64,000 nucleotides of DNA, from contig NZ_NPIH01000005.1 of assembly GCF_012275575.1 (NCBI RefSeq), positions 1 to 64,000 on the forward strand, given 5' to 3'. The DNA comes from Paraburkholderia sp. SG-MS1 (GTDB lineage: Bacteria > Pseudomonadota > Gammaproteobacteria > Burkholderiales > Burkholderiaceae). The position numbers and the translations under genes are program-made. The notes under the pieces are model-generated. The model was not told the DNA's origin. It ran no database searches and was given only the letters and a program-made list of their open reading frames with translations. This document shows positions 19,501 through 28,886 of this stretch, piece by piece (positions within the stretch are counted from its first letter, which is position 1; each line of letters begins with the position of its first letter).

Positions 19501-21807
19501 ATGGGTACGTTGCAACATTCCTGGGAAATCAGATCAGGTATTGAATTCAAGATGAAAAATTTAGAACGCCCGCATCAAATGGAAGTCCAGCCGGCAGACG
19601 ACTATTCCTATCCGTTCCTGGACGTCATACTTTCGAGCAAACGGACGATTGCAGCAATCTTTGCCGTATTCCTGCTGCTGGGCTCTGCCTATGCGTTCCT
19701 CGCCCGACCTCGGTATCAGGCAGACGTTGTCGTCCAGATCGAGGATAGTCCACAAGGGACGATTTCGAAAGGAGTGCTCGGCGACGTCTCATCCCTCTTC
19801 GACGTGGAGTCGACGGGTGCCGACGAAACTTTGATCATGCAATCGCGACTGGTGGTGACGAGTGCGGTCGACAACCTGAAACTTTATATCGACGCCAGCC
19901 CGCACTATTTTCCGATTGTCGGATTCTGGATCTCGAAGTTTCATACCGATCGCGGTCATGGTTTGTCCGAGCCCGGCCTATTTGGGTTCGGCGGATACGC
20001 ATGGGGTGACGAAAGTATCGATGTGGAAAAATTCGACGTACCGCAGGTCTACGAAAGCGATCGCTTCAAGCTAACTGTCCTGGCGGAAAACCGATATCGG
20101 ATCGCCGGTTCCGACCTGACCGATCCGGTCGAAGGTGAGATTGGTGTCGAAAAGCGTTTTCCGACCGCCGCCGGCGCGATGACGGTAAAAGTGGCAAGCG
20201 TTCATGCCAATCCCGGTACGACCTTCTCTATCTACCGATATTCGCGGCTCGATACGATCCAGCGGTTGCAAACCAACCTGATCGTGCAGCAGTCGGACAA
20301 GCAATCGAATGTAATTGCCGCGTCGATCGAGGGAAAGGACCCGCGACGGATCACGCGAATCATGAACGAGATCGGGGACCAGTACGTCGCGCAGAATGTG
20401 CAGCGCAAAGCCGCGCAGGCAGCGCAATCGCTCACCTTTCTGAACAGGCAGTTGCCGGACCTCAAGCAACAGTTGCAACTGGCCGAGGAGCGTTATACGA
20501 AGTTCCGTAACGAACACGGCACCATCGATCTAACGGCAGAAGCGCAAATTTCTCTGCAGGAGCTATCGCAGAATCAGGCGCAGATCGTGGCATTGCAGGC
20601 GAAGCGCGGTGATCTGCTTCAGCATTTAACGGCGCGGCATCCCACTGTCTTAGGCGTCGATGAACAGATCCAGGTGTTGCGGCAGAGAGACGCGCAGATA
20701 TCCGGGCAGATAAAGGGGTTGCCGTCCTTGCAGCAAGAAGTTGTACGTTTGATGCTGGATGTCAGCGTGAATACGCAACTCTATACATCCCTCTTGAATA
20801 GCGCCCAGGAATTACAGCTGGTCGAAGCAGGCGCCACCGGTAACGTGCGCGTGGTTGACCGAGCGTTGCTTCCGGAAGTGCCGACCAAACCGCGCAAGCT
20901 CCTGGTCATAGCGATTGCCGGCTTTTTCGGGATTTTTTTCGCGGCCTGCTTTGTCATTCTCAGAGACATGCTGTTTGGCGGCGTGACCGATGCGTCGGAG
21001 TTGGAGAAGCATACAGGTGTCAGCGTGTTGGCCTCCATTGCAATGGCAAAGGACGCGTCGGGTTTGGAGCGAGAGGCCGCATTGTCAGGCCTTCCGAAGG
21101 TGCTCGCGATGACGTCGCCCAATCATGTGGCGGTGGAGGCGATGCGCAGTCTTCGTACCGCCATGCAGTTCGCTTTGCTGGACGCCAGGAACAATATTGT
21201 GCTATTCGCCGGGCCGACACCGGGTGTTGGCAAGTCATTCGTAGCGAGCAATATGGCGACGCTGGTCGGCATGGCAAACAAGCGGACGTTACTCGTTGAC
21301 GGCGACATTCGAAAAGGTCGTTTGCATGAAATCTTTGGGGTGCTCCGCGAAGGTGGTCTTGCTGATGTAATCGCCGGCAAGCGCTCGCTGGCCGACGCTA
21401 TTCATCGGAACGTCGGCAAGAATCTCGATTTACTCACGACAGGGACGCTTCCGCCTAGCCCTGCCGAATTGCTGACGAGTGGTGCGCTGTCGGACGTGCT
21501 TGGCCAGCTTGCGCAAACTTATGACGTGGTGGTTCTCGATACAGCGCCATTGCTGGCGGCAACGGACGCCGAGCTATTAGCGCCCCAGGCCGGTACGGTC
21601 GTGCTGGTATCGATGGCAGGGCTGACGAAGGTGGGAGAGGTGCTCGAATCCATCAAACGTCTTCGACACGTGGGGGTTCAACTGCCGGGAATCGTGATAA
21701 ACGGCGTGAATCCGAACAGGGGTAAGTTCGGCTACGGATCGAAGTACGGCGCCTATCGATATTCGGCGTACCGTTATGAACCCGTCTCGGGCGACTTGCC
21801 GAAATAG
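19501..21807 (+). CDS. Polysaccharide co-polymerase and tyrosine autokinase (Wzc/BceF-like)
   Basis: A 768-residue BY-kinase. An N-terminal Wzz domain with TM1 (TIAAIFAVFLLLGSAYAFL) is followed by a long periplasmic coiled-coil region and a second TM (LLVIAIAGFFGIFFAACFVIL). The cytoplasmic kinase has Walker A GPTPGVGKS, Walker A' TLLVDGDIRKG and Walker B VVVLDTAPLL. It ends in a tyrosine cluster (YGSKYGAYRYSAYRYEP) that is autophosphorylated in this family. It controls chain length and export with the OPX protein and is reset by the phosphatase just upstream. Start uncertain: ATG 19501 or 19552; neither has a strong ribosome-binding site. Confidence 0.93.
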   Translation: MGTLQHSWEIRSGIEFKMKNLERPHQMEVQPADDYSYPFLDVILSSKRTIAAIFAVFLLLGSAYAFLARPRYQADVVVQIEDSPQGTISKGVLGDVSSLFDVESTGADETLIMQSRLVVTSAVDNLKLYIDASPHYFPIVGFWISKFHTDRGHGLSEPGLFGFGGYAWGDESIDVEKFDVPQVYESDRFKLTVLAENRYRIAGSDLTDPVEGEIGVEKRFPTAAGAMTVKVASVHANPGTTFSIYRYSRLDTIQRLQTNLIVQQSDKQSNVIAASIEGKDPRRITRIMNEIGDQYVAQNVQRKAAQAAQSLTFLNRQLPDLKQQLQLAEERYTKFRNEHGTIDLTAEAQISLQELSQNQAQIVALQAKRGDLLQHLTARHPTVLGVDEQIQVLRQRDAQISGQIKGLPSLQQEVVRLMLDVSVNTQLYTSLLNSAQELQLVEAGATGNVRVVDRALLPEVPTKPRKLLVIAIAGFFGIFFAACFVILRDMLFGGVTDASELEKHTGVSVLASIAMAKDASGLEREAALSGLPKVLAMTSPNHVAVEAMRSLRTAMQFALLDARNNIVLFAGPTPGVGKSFVASNMATLVGMANKRTLLVDGDIRKGRLHEIFGVLREGGLADVIAGKRSLADAIHRNVGKNLDLLTTGTLPPSPAELLTSGALSDVLGQLAQTYDVVVLDTAPLLAATDAELLAPQAGTVVLVSMAGLTKVGEVLESIKRLRHVGVQLPGIVINGVNPNRGKFGYGSKYGAYRYSAYRYEPVSGDLPK

Positions 21808-21899
21808 CCGGCTTCGACCCACAAGTTCGAAAGGCATCGCACCCGGAATCCTCTCCGGCTGCCGAAGCATCTGAAGTGGATTTAAAGCGCGAGGGTCAT

Positions 21900-22763
21900 G
21901 TGAAGAACAATTTTCTGCTTCTGTGCGTCAATTACCGGAACGATGTCGAGGTACTGGAATTCGTGCGCACTGTGCTCTCGATGGACGGGACGAATCGCAT
22001 TCGCATTGTTGTTGCGGACAACACGGTACGGGCACAGGACGCGCGTGATGGCTTTGAGGGATCACTGTCGGCGTTCGGCCCCAAAGTGGCTTCTGTGTCA
22101 ACGAACACGAACCTCGGCTATTTCGGTGGATTGAATGCCGCGTTGAGAAGAGGGCGAGAGCAGTTCGGCGACATCAAGTTCAAAGGTGTCGTGTTGGCGA
22201 ACACGGACATCGAGTTTCCGGGAGAGGACTTCTTTGATCTGCTTGATGTCGAAGTAAATCGCGTCGTGGCCGAAAACGCCGGGCGCGCTATTGGACTCAT
22301 CGCCCCTTCCATTCAGTCGTCCAGGACCCGCAAGAACCAGAATCCGTTGTATTGGCATAAGCCAAAACGCAGGAAGTTCGAATATTTGAGTGCGATCTAT
22401 TCCGTGTACCCGTTGGGCGTGCTGCACCGGCTTCTTGCCAAGATCAAAGGCATGGTTTTCAGGCGTGCGATTGGTGGGGGAAGCGGCGCCAGGTCGAGAA
22501 TGATCTATGCGGGACATGGATCGTTCATGGTCCTTCTTGACGAGTTCTTCACGCGCGGAGGCCATCTCGAGTATCCGGAATTTCTATTCTGTGAGGAGAT
22601 CTTCGTGGCGGAACAATGCATTGATTTGCAGTTGACCGCGGTCTTCGTTCCCGAACTGAGGGTCATACATCGGGAGCATGCGACTACCGGGCTGATTCCC
22701 AGCCGAAAGATCGTCAGGTATCTGCAGCGTTCCCATCAATTTTGCAAGAACAATTACTTCTAA
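21900..22763 (+). CDS. Family 2 glycosyltransferase (rhamnosyltransferase-like)
   Basis: A 287-residue GT2 protein. LLLCVNYRNDVEVLEFV begins the nucleotide-binding fold, VVADNT is the first acidic motif, TNLGYFGGLNAALRRG is the loop typical of rhamnosyltransferase-like GT2s, and LANTDIEF is the DXD-like site. No membrane helix. The start is likely GTG 21900 with gaggg five bases before it; GTG 21876 would add eight residues. It should add one sugar to the lipid-linked repeat unit at the cytoplasmic face. It overlaps the polymerase gene by one base (TAATG). Confidence 0.85.
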   Translation: MKNNFLLLCVNYRNDVEVLEFVRTVLSMDGTNRIRIVVADNTVRAQDARDGFEGSLSAFGPKVASVSTNTNLGYFGGLNAALRRGREQFGDIKFKGVVLANTDIEFPGEDFFDLLDVEVNRVVAENAGRAIGLIAPSIQSSRTRKNQNPLYWHKPKRRKFEYLSAIYSVYPLGVLHRLLAKIKGMVFRRAIGGGSGARSRMIYAGHGSFMVLLDEFFTRGGHLEYPEFLFCEEIFVAEQCIDLQLTAVFVPELRVIHREHATTGLIPSRKIVRYLQRSHQFCKNNYF

Positions 22764-24046
22764 TGGCGCTCATCGTCGTTCTCGTACAGTGCGCAGTCTG
22801 GTATCTGGCGCGAAAAATTCTGCGCAGCGCATACCACCCGGTGGTGGTTCTGTGCCAGCTCTGGCTTGTCATCGTACTCTCGACAACGGTATTCGCACCG
22901 GATTTCTATTTCTCGCCCATGGCCTTCCTGATCATCCTTCTCATGCAGATGAGCGCGATGCTAGGAGGAGCTTCATATTATATGTTTGCGGACGCGGCGA
23001 ACGCACGGAACACACGGACGGTCGACTTTGACTACGGGTATTTCCGGCTGGTCGTCTACGGGTCGCTGATCTTCGGCGCCATAGCGGTCTATACGACTCT
23101 TAGAGCAGAAGGTTTTGGAATTAGCTCGATTCTTTCAGTAAGGGGAATTTTGCAGGTTGCTCGAACGATGTCAATTGCTCGTTACGAAGCACAATTCAAG
23201 ATTCCATTGGCGGCTCGTATAGGGCAGATGTTTGTCTTTTTTGCGTCAGCAGTGGCCGGATTCAACTTCGCCTTGGACAAGAAAAGATACAGAAAATTTG
23301 AATACTTTTTGCCCATTGTGCCATCGCTTCTGATTGCCACTATCATGACGACGCGAGCGGCCGTGCTGTTCAATCTGACCTTCTGGGCTTGTGCCAACAT
23401 GAGTTGTTCGTTGCTCTTAAGCGGACGTGTCAATCTGAAATTGATCACTCGTCGTACTGCGCTGACGCTGTCAGGCGGGATACTTTTCATCGCGGCGATG
23501 TTCATTTCACTTCAATTTGTGCGCGGTGGAATCACAGATCTTGGCCGACTGGAAGAGGTACTGATGCATCTGAGGGAGTGGCCCTTTGGGAGCATTGCCG
23601 GCTTCAGTATCTGGGTAGATAGACATTCATTTGCCGCATCGGCTACCGGCGGCTATTACACATTCTCCGGCATATTTGACCAGTTGGGGATTAGCGCCCG
23701 GAAATCCGGTCTTTATACCGACTATGTGAATATTGGAAGCGAATCATGGTCGAATATCTACACGGTATATAGAGGGTTGATATCGGATTTCACAGTGATC
23801 GGAGCCGTGGTTTTTATGGCGATCATCGGGCTGTCGGGATCGTTCGCGCTTAAAAAATGTCTCCAGGGGAAGGCGCATTTCGCAGGTTTGCTGATAGCTA
23901 TCTATGGCTTCTGCTTATGGAGTCCGATCGCCAGCTTCTTCGGGTACACCGCACATCTGGGCGCCTTCGTGCTGTTCGGACTTTATCTCAGGTTCGCTCA
24001 GAGGCGCACCCGATCTGCCTACGGCCGGGTTCGGGTGGTAGCTTGA
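22763..24046 (+). CDS. Wzy-like polysaccharide polymerase
   Basis: A 427-residue integral membrane protein with about ten to twelve hydrophobic segments, no soluble domain and weak sequence conservation, as usual for Wzy polymerases. A hydrophilic loop in the second half (about residues 265-335, with GYYTFSGIFDQLG) corresponds to the large periplasmic loop. By position between glycosyltransferase and flippase it should polymerise lipid-linked repeat units in the periplasm. It starts at ATG 22763 overlapping the previous stop (TAATG) and overlaps the next gene by four bases. This gene and the next are visibly less GC-rich than the flanks. Call is by topology and context. Confidence 0.72.
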   Translation: MALIVVLVQCAVWYLARKILRSAYHPVVVLCQLWLVIVLSTTVFAPDFYFSPMAFLIILLMQMSAMLGGASYYMFADAANARNTRTVDFDYGYFRLVVYGSLIFGAIAVYTTLRAEGFGISSILSVRGILQVARTMSIARYEAQFKIPLAARIGQMFVFFASAVAGFNFALDKKRYRKFEYFLPIVPSLLIATIMTTRAAVLFNLTFWACANMSCSLLLSGRVNLKLITRRTALTLSGGILFIAAMFISLQFVRGGITDLGRLEEVLMHLREWPFGSIAGFSIWVDRHSFAASATGGYYTFSGIFDQLGISARKSGLYTDYVNIGSESWSNIYTVYRGLISDFTVIGAVVFMAIIGLSGSFALKKCLQGKAHFAGLLIAIYGFCLWSPIASFFGYTAHLGAFVLFGLYLRFAQRRTRSAYGRVRVVA

Positions 24047-25257
24047 AAAAAAGAGGCTTGCCACTCTATGTGTTCGCTCGCGCCTGTCCCGCATTGGCGA
24101 TGCTGGTCATTGCCGTGGTGGTCGAGAAGCGCTTTGGCGTCAGCGCCTACGGCGAGTTCTCGGTGTCGTTTTCCATCGCGCTGGCGGTCTCCGCTTTTGC
24201 GTTTGGCTGGTTAAATCAGGCGGTTTCGCGATTTAGCAATGGCAAGGACGACCTGCTGGCCTCGGCGCCGCGCATTTTCTGGTCGGGCTGGCTTAGGTGT
24301 GCTCTCGCCGTCATGCTGATAGCCGCTGCCATATCGGTGATTCGCGCCGACCATTGTCTGGCACTTCTGTGCGGTGCCGTGGCGTGCTGCCAAGGCTTCC
24401 ATTCGATGGTCATCTCGATGCATCAGGCGAGGTTTGACAGTAGAAGTTACCTCGGGCTGGAGGCGTTCCGCGGCGTGTGTATTTGCGTTGGTACCCTCGG
24501 CTGTGGAGTTGCGCTGCAGAATGGCGCGACAGGGCTTGTGCTCGGTCTGCTACTTGGCATGCTGGCCAACACAAGCGTAGTTTGGTATTCGGCCTCGGCA
24601 TCTCGCAATTTCACGCGCGAACGCGCCGAGGGGTCGGGACATCTGCAACAGATTTTCCGGTATGGATGGCCCATTTCGATCTGGTTGTCGCTTTCTCTGG
24701 CGACGCCCTTCATCGATCGGACGGTACTCACACATATCGCCGACGGAGTAACGATGGGGCGCTATGCCTACGAATTCGACATCGTATTCCGGGCATTCAC
24801 CTTCCTTTTGCTGCCGGTGACGATTAGCATGCAGCCGCTGGTATTCCAGGCATACGCGCAAGGCGATCTCAGAAAAGTGACGGGACTGGTGAAAAGATCG
24901 TTGCTCATACAGATATGCGCCGGCATGATTTTTTCACTGATCTTCCACGTAGCCATCTTCCAGATTTTACCGATTCTGGGAGTGACACTAAACATCGACT
25001 CATCGGGCTACTGGGCCATATGCTTCGCAGCGCTTACGTGGCAGATGGCTCTGATCTGCCACAAGTTTCTAGAATGTGAAAAGCGCATTCTATTAATGGT
25101 GAAAATCCTCTTCGGTAGTTACTTTCTTGTGACGCTATTGTCGTCGGTCTGTCTATTCAGGTTGTTCGGTATCAGCGGATTTGCTATGGGTTCGGTTTTA
25201 GGCGGAGTCGTCTACTGCGTGACATCTTTGAAGCTTGGAAGCAGGATGATTTCGTAA
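24043..25257 (+). CDS. Wzx-like oligosaccharide-lipid flippase
   Basis: A 404-residue membrane protein of the polysaccharide-synthase/MATE-like (MOP) fold with about twelve hydrophobic segments. The N terminus (ARACPALAMLVIAVVVEKRFG) and the segment around FIDRTVLTHIADGVTMGRYAYEFDI match the Wzx group. It should flip undecaprenyl-linked repeat units to the periplasm. The best start is TTG 24043, which overlaps the polymerase stop by four bases; the open frame upstream to 23857 runs over the polymerase gene and is not used. Confidence 0.78.
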   Translation: MKKRGLPLYVFARACPALAMLVIAVVVEKRFGVSAYGEFSVSFSIALAVSAFAFGWLNQAVSRFSNGKDDLLASAPRIFWSGWLRCALAVMLIAAAISVIRADHCLALLCGAVACCQGFHSMVISMHQARFDSRSYLGLEAFRGVCICVGTLGCGVALQNGATGLVLGLLLGMLANTSVVWYSASASRNFTRERAEGSGHLQQIFRYGWPISIWLSLSLATPFIDRTVLTHIADGVTMGRYAYEFDIVFRAFTFLLLPVTISMQPLVFQAYAQGDLRKVTGLVKRSLLIQICAGMIFSLIFHVAIFQILPILGVTLNIDSSGYWAICFAALTWQMALICHKFLECEKRILLMVKILFGSYFLVTLLSSVCLFRLFGISGFAMGSVLGGVVYCVTSLKLGSRMIS

Positions 25258-25295
25258 ATCATAAGGTGTAACAATACTTTGGGCTTAGAGTGATA

Positions 25296-26444
25296 ATGTT
25301 AGCATTCCTTATCTGTGGAACGATATTTGTTTATCCGTATCTCATTTTTCCGGTACTGATTCTTGCCGCTTCGCGGTTGGTGGGCTCTGCTGAAGATCGC
25401 GTTCGACAAGATGACGCTGTGCTGCCCAAGGTAAGCCTGCTCATCTCGGCCTACAACGAGGAGAGCGTCATGCGGCAAAAGATTATCAACTCGCTGTCGC
25501 TGGACTACCCCGAGTCTTTGCTGGAAATTATCGTCGCGTCAGATGGCTCCACGGATTCAACCGTAGAAATCGTCAACAGTTTTGCGTCACGTGGTGTGCG
25601 ACTGTCTCACTCGAAGTTGCGTCGTGGTAAGAACCCGTGTCTGAACGAGGCAATCACCGATGTTACTGGCGACATTGTCGTGTTCACCGATGCGAATGCA
25701 AAGTTCGATATCCACGCTGTGGCGGCACTTGTCAAGGGTTTCGACTCGCCGGATGTCGGGTGTGTGATAGGCAAGGAATGTCGAGTATCGAAGGAGCATT
25801 CTGGCACTGCAAAGTCAGACGGTGCATACTGGGCCTTCGAGAATCTGATCAAGCGAGCGCAGAATCGGCTCGGGGTAGTGCTGGTCGGAAACGGTCCTAT
25901 ATTCGCGATACGTAGGTCTCTGTTCAAACCGTTGGAGAGCGATGTTGCGAACGACTTCCAGACGCCGATGCAGATCGGCAACGACGGCTGGAAAGTTATT
26001 TTCGAAGAGAAAGCGCTGTCCTATGAAAGCTCGGCGACCAGCGCGCTCGACGAATATAGACGGAAGGTGCGCATTGTTTCGCGCGGCCTCGCCGGGTTCC
26101 AAAAATTCGGCCGCGATATGTCGGGGTGGCGCCTATGGGTCTTTATTTCGCACAAGTTCATTCGCTGGTTTGCGCTCTACCTTCAAATCATTCTTCTTTT
26201 GTTGAACGTAGTGCTATTGACGACCCACGGCTGGCTTGTTGCCGCGACATTGGGCGCGCAGATTGCGCTCTACGCCCTCGCCGCTGTCGGCTGGCTTAAC
26301 CTGTGGAACGTGAGGCGATACAAATGTGTGGCGTTGCCATTCTATTTGTGTCTGGTCAATACGGCAGCCGCCGTCGCGATTCTTAAATATGCGAGGGGTC
26401 AGCGCGTGGCGACTTGGGAAAAGGCCGCAAGCGTCCGTCCTTGA
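25296..26444 (+). CDS. Membrane-anchored family 2 glycosyltransferase
   Basis: A 382-residue processive-type GT2. One N-terminal helix is followed by the catalytic domain (VSLLISAYNEESVM, IIVASDGSTDST, VFTDANAKFD as the DXD-like site and VLVGNGPIFAIRR) and three C-terminal helices, the layout of hyaluronan/cellulose synthase relatives. The usual QXXRW motif is not present in canonical form; RRKVRIVSRG occupies its place, which argues for single-sugar transfer. The start is ATG 25296 (GTG 25290 also possible). It is the second and last sugar-adding enzyme in the operon after the priming enzyme. Confidence 0.85.
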   Translation: MLAFLICGTIFVYPYLIFPVLILAASRLVGSAEDRVRQDDAVLPKVSLLISAYNEESVMRQKIINSLSLDYPESLLEIIVASDGSTDSTVEIVNSFASRGVRLSHSKLRRGKNPCLNEAITDVTGDIVVFTDANAKFDIHAVAALVKGFDSPDVGCVIGKECRVSKEHSGTAKSDGAYWAFENLIKRAQNRLGVVLVGNGPIFAIRRSLFKPLESDVANDFQTPMQIGNDGWKVIFEEKALSYESSATSALDEYRRKVRIVSRGLAGFQKFGRDMSGWRLWVFISHKFIRWFALYLQIILLLLNVVLLTTHGWLVAATLGAQIALYALAAVGWLNLWNVRRYKCVALPFYLCLVNTAAAVAILKYARGQRVATWEKAASVRP

Positions 26445-26462
26445 TGAAGAGGAGTGGCTAAG

Positions 26463-27842
26463 ATGTCAAAATGTGCACGGCGACATCGTCAATCGATGCT
26501 CGCCGGGCCGTTGTTTGCATTCTTGCTAAGCCTCTCGCCCGTCAATGAGGCTTTAGCTACGACAAACGCGCCCTTTATGCCACTGCGGATAGACGGTGTA
26601 TGGGCCGGTACGAGAGTAGCGTTTTCGGCGATCCAGAGCGGCTCGAAAATCTACGTAGGCTATTACGACGCAGATCGCTACCTGTCGGTGGCGCAGATTG
26701 ACCTGACCGATGGATCGATAAAGAAGCAGCAGCTGAATAGCCGATTTGCTGGTTGGGACGCGCACAATTACGTCGCCTTGGCGATTGACGGAAACGGGCT
26801 CGTGCATGTCTCGGGAAATGAGCATGGCACGCCGTTGGTGTACGCTCGCATGAGGACTGTGGGAGATGTGTCGACTGTTGCGGTAGAGCGGACTCTGACA
26901 GGATCGGACGAATCGAGAGTGACCTATCCTGCCTTCCTGAAGACAAAAGACGGGACGTTGTACTTCGTTTATAGGCAGGGCGGAAGCGGCAATGGCAATC
27001 ATATCATCGACAGATTCGATGGAACCCAATGGCGCAGGTTGTTTAACACGCCGCTATTTGCGAGCGGGTCGCGCGCGGATTCGTCGAGCGCCTATCCGAC
27101 TGTATTCGAGCGTGACAGTAAGGGCGTATTTCATGTCGCCTGGGTCTGGCGGAAATCACCCGATGCGAGGACGAACTTCAACGTCTCTTATGCGCGGTCT
27201 TCCGACCTGGTCAACTGGTTCAATGTACGAGGAACTCGAGTCAAACTTCCATTGACGCCCTCAAGCGAGACGTTGGTCGATCGTGTTCCGACCCAAGCCG
27301 GGCTTTTCAATAACGTCAAGCTTGGATTCGGCCTTCATGGTGAGCCTATCATTTCATATCAGAAGTACGATGCCGACGGCCATTCGCAGATCTTTCATGC
27401 TTCTCTGAAAGGGACACATTGGCGTATCGGTCCAGTTACTCACTGGAGTCAACGCTGGGAGTTTGCCGGAACGGATTCGATCGACGCAAAGATAACATTC
27501 TCCGGCGTCTCTCGCACCGGGCACATGCTGACAGAAACGTTTTACAGTTTATGGCACGGGACGCAGACCTATGCATTTGACGCCAGCGGGATGAACGCGA
27601 CGCGGATTTTCGCGGCAACTCCGTGGAAGGCGGCGGTTCCGGTTCCCAGCTTCCCAGCTCCTTTCCGTTTTACGCGCGCGTCCGTTGCGGACAATGGAGG
27701 ATCTCCTCCCTCGTATTCCCTTGTGTGGGGTTCGCTCCCGCCAAACAATCACGACCGGCCGCGAGACTGTCAGGCGGCAGGGTCGTCGGCGGGATGCCGG
27801 TTTGTTTCGGATCTTTATCTGGTGCCGAACGGCGATCGGTGA
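26463..27842 (+). CDS. Secreted BNR_4 beta-propeller protein, possible exopolysaccharide lyase or hydrolase
   Basis: A 459-residue protein with an N-terminal signal (helix about residues 12-31) and a seven-bladed propeller of the BNR_4 family. The family core GWDAHNYVALAIDGNG then LVHVSGNEHGTPLVYARM (about residues 98-130) matches the His/Asn-containing site shared with PL24/PL25 ulvan lyases, PL42 and GH145 enzymes, several of which act on rhamnose-glucuronate linkages. The start is ATG 26463, 8 bases after gaggag. As the last gene of a glucuronate-containing polymer operon it could trim or release the polymer. Reaction type is inferred; catalytic residues are not proven. Confidence 0.72.
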   Translation: MSKCARRHRQSMLAGPLFAFLLSLSPVNEALATTNAPFMPLRIDGVWAGTRVAFSAIQSGSKIYVGYYDADRYLSVAQIDLTDGSIKKQQLNSRFAGWDAHNYVALAIDGNGLVHVSGNEHGTPLVYARMRTVGDVSTVAVERTLTGSDESRVTYPAFLKTKDGTLYFVYRQGGSGNGNHIIDRFDGTQWRRLFNTPLFASGSRADSSSAYPTVFERDSKGVFHVAWVWRKSPDARTNFNVSYARSSDLVNWFNVRGTRVKLPLTPSSETLVDRVPTQAGLFNNVKLGFGLHGEPIISYQKYDADGHSQIFHASLKGTHWRIGPVTHWSQRWEFAGTDSIDAKITFSGVSRTGHMLTETFYSLWHGTQTYAFDASGMNATRIFAATPWKAAVPVPSFPAPFRFTRASVADNGGSPPSYSLVWGSLPPNNHDRPRDCQAAGSSAGCRFVSDLYLVPNGDR

Positions 27843-28539
27843 CTTTCTGCGACGTGCGTCCGCCAGGCCGCACCTGGCTGCGCGAATCACAGGATATACG
27901 CGGCCTGTTTTGAGGACATTGTGTGTCCGATGCGTAGCCCACGCACTGCAGGGGCAATCAGCGGTGCCGGCCTGGACGGCCCCAAAAATGCAGTCGGCCG
28001 GCGAAAAAGCAGCCAGCGGGTGCGGACAATGACAGACGCATGCGCAAACGCGGCGGCAAGGTCCACATTGCGGGCGATACCTTGACGTAGTCGTGGGTGG
28101 CGCCCGAACGCCCACGAATGAACAGGAGCGCGCAAGTCGCAGAGCTTGGGGGATGGGGCAGGTCCAGTTGGTAGCGGGACAAGCCGTCGAAGTGGCATTT
28201 GCGCATCATGGATACACGGCGAGACTCTGCGCAGACCGCGCGCGATAACGACATGACGGCAGGTAATCGAGCCGGGGTGAGGCACAGAAGCACCTGCTCT
28301 GTTATGACCGAGCGAGCGTGGTCGAGCGTAGCTTTTCTTGATGCCTGAGCCGGTTCTGTCGCCTCGCGCGACCATGAGCGGTTACCCGAAAACCCCTGCG
28401 GAGCCCCTTGCTATGACCTTGTTCAACGAACGCTCGTTCACACCGTGCCAATGCACTGGTCGACACACGCCAAGTCAGGCGGCAGAATTCGCAGCGAAAT
28501 GAGTGGCCGGATCCGGGGTCAGAGAAGGTCGGACCATGT
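27843..28539. other. Gene-poor stretch after the exopolysaccharide operon
   Basis: About 700 bases with no convincing gene on either strand; the open frames there are GC-driven. Near the right end (about 28470-28580, minus strand) a frame ending DMVRPSLTPDPATHFAANS with a stop looks like the C terminus of a lost protein. Confidence 0.4.
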
Positions 28540-28745
28540 CGACAAGTGTCGCGCCGAGCGAGTGATCGGAATGTGCACCGCTGGATGATCTAGCCCTCCA
28601 ATCTTTTTGGTCAGATGTTCCGCCGGACAGGGTTTGGTCCGTGCAACTGACCTCATGATTTCGAATTCCTTCGATGTCAGTTTAGGGCGCGGTGAGGTAA
28701 CGTGAAACCACGGGCCATTTTGGTGAAGAGTTATTCGGTCAACAT
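28540..28745 (-). pseudogene. Possible relic of a LuxR-type response regulator C terminus
   Basis: On the minus strand an open frame reads FHVTSPRPKLTSKEFEIMRSVAR, then AEHLTKKI, and soon stops. LTSKEFEIMRSVAR resembles the first helix of LuxR/GerE DNA-binding domains, and AEHLTKKI the recognition part, but the linking residues are wrong and the end is out of frame. There is no receiver domain in front. I read it as a decayed fragment; chance resemblance is possible. Confidence 0.33.
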
Positions 28746-28886
28746 TTCGAATGAAAAGATATTGTGCCGCGCTGATCCTTGCTGAACGAGGGAGTCAGGC
28801 ATTGACTACGCGCGGGGAGTTGGGTGGCAAAGGGTATTGTCCTGTTTGATCCACAGAGATCGATGTGGCCTATGGAAGATTTGTAG

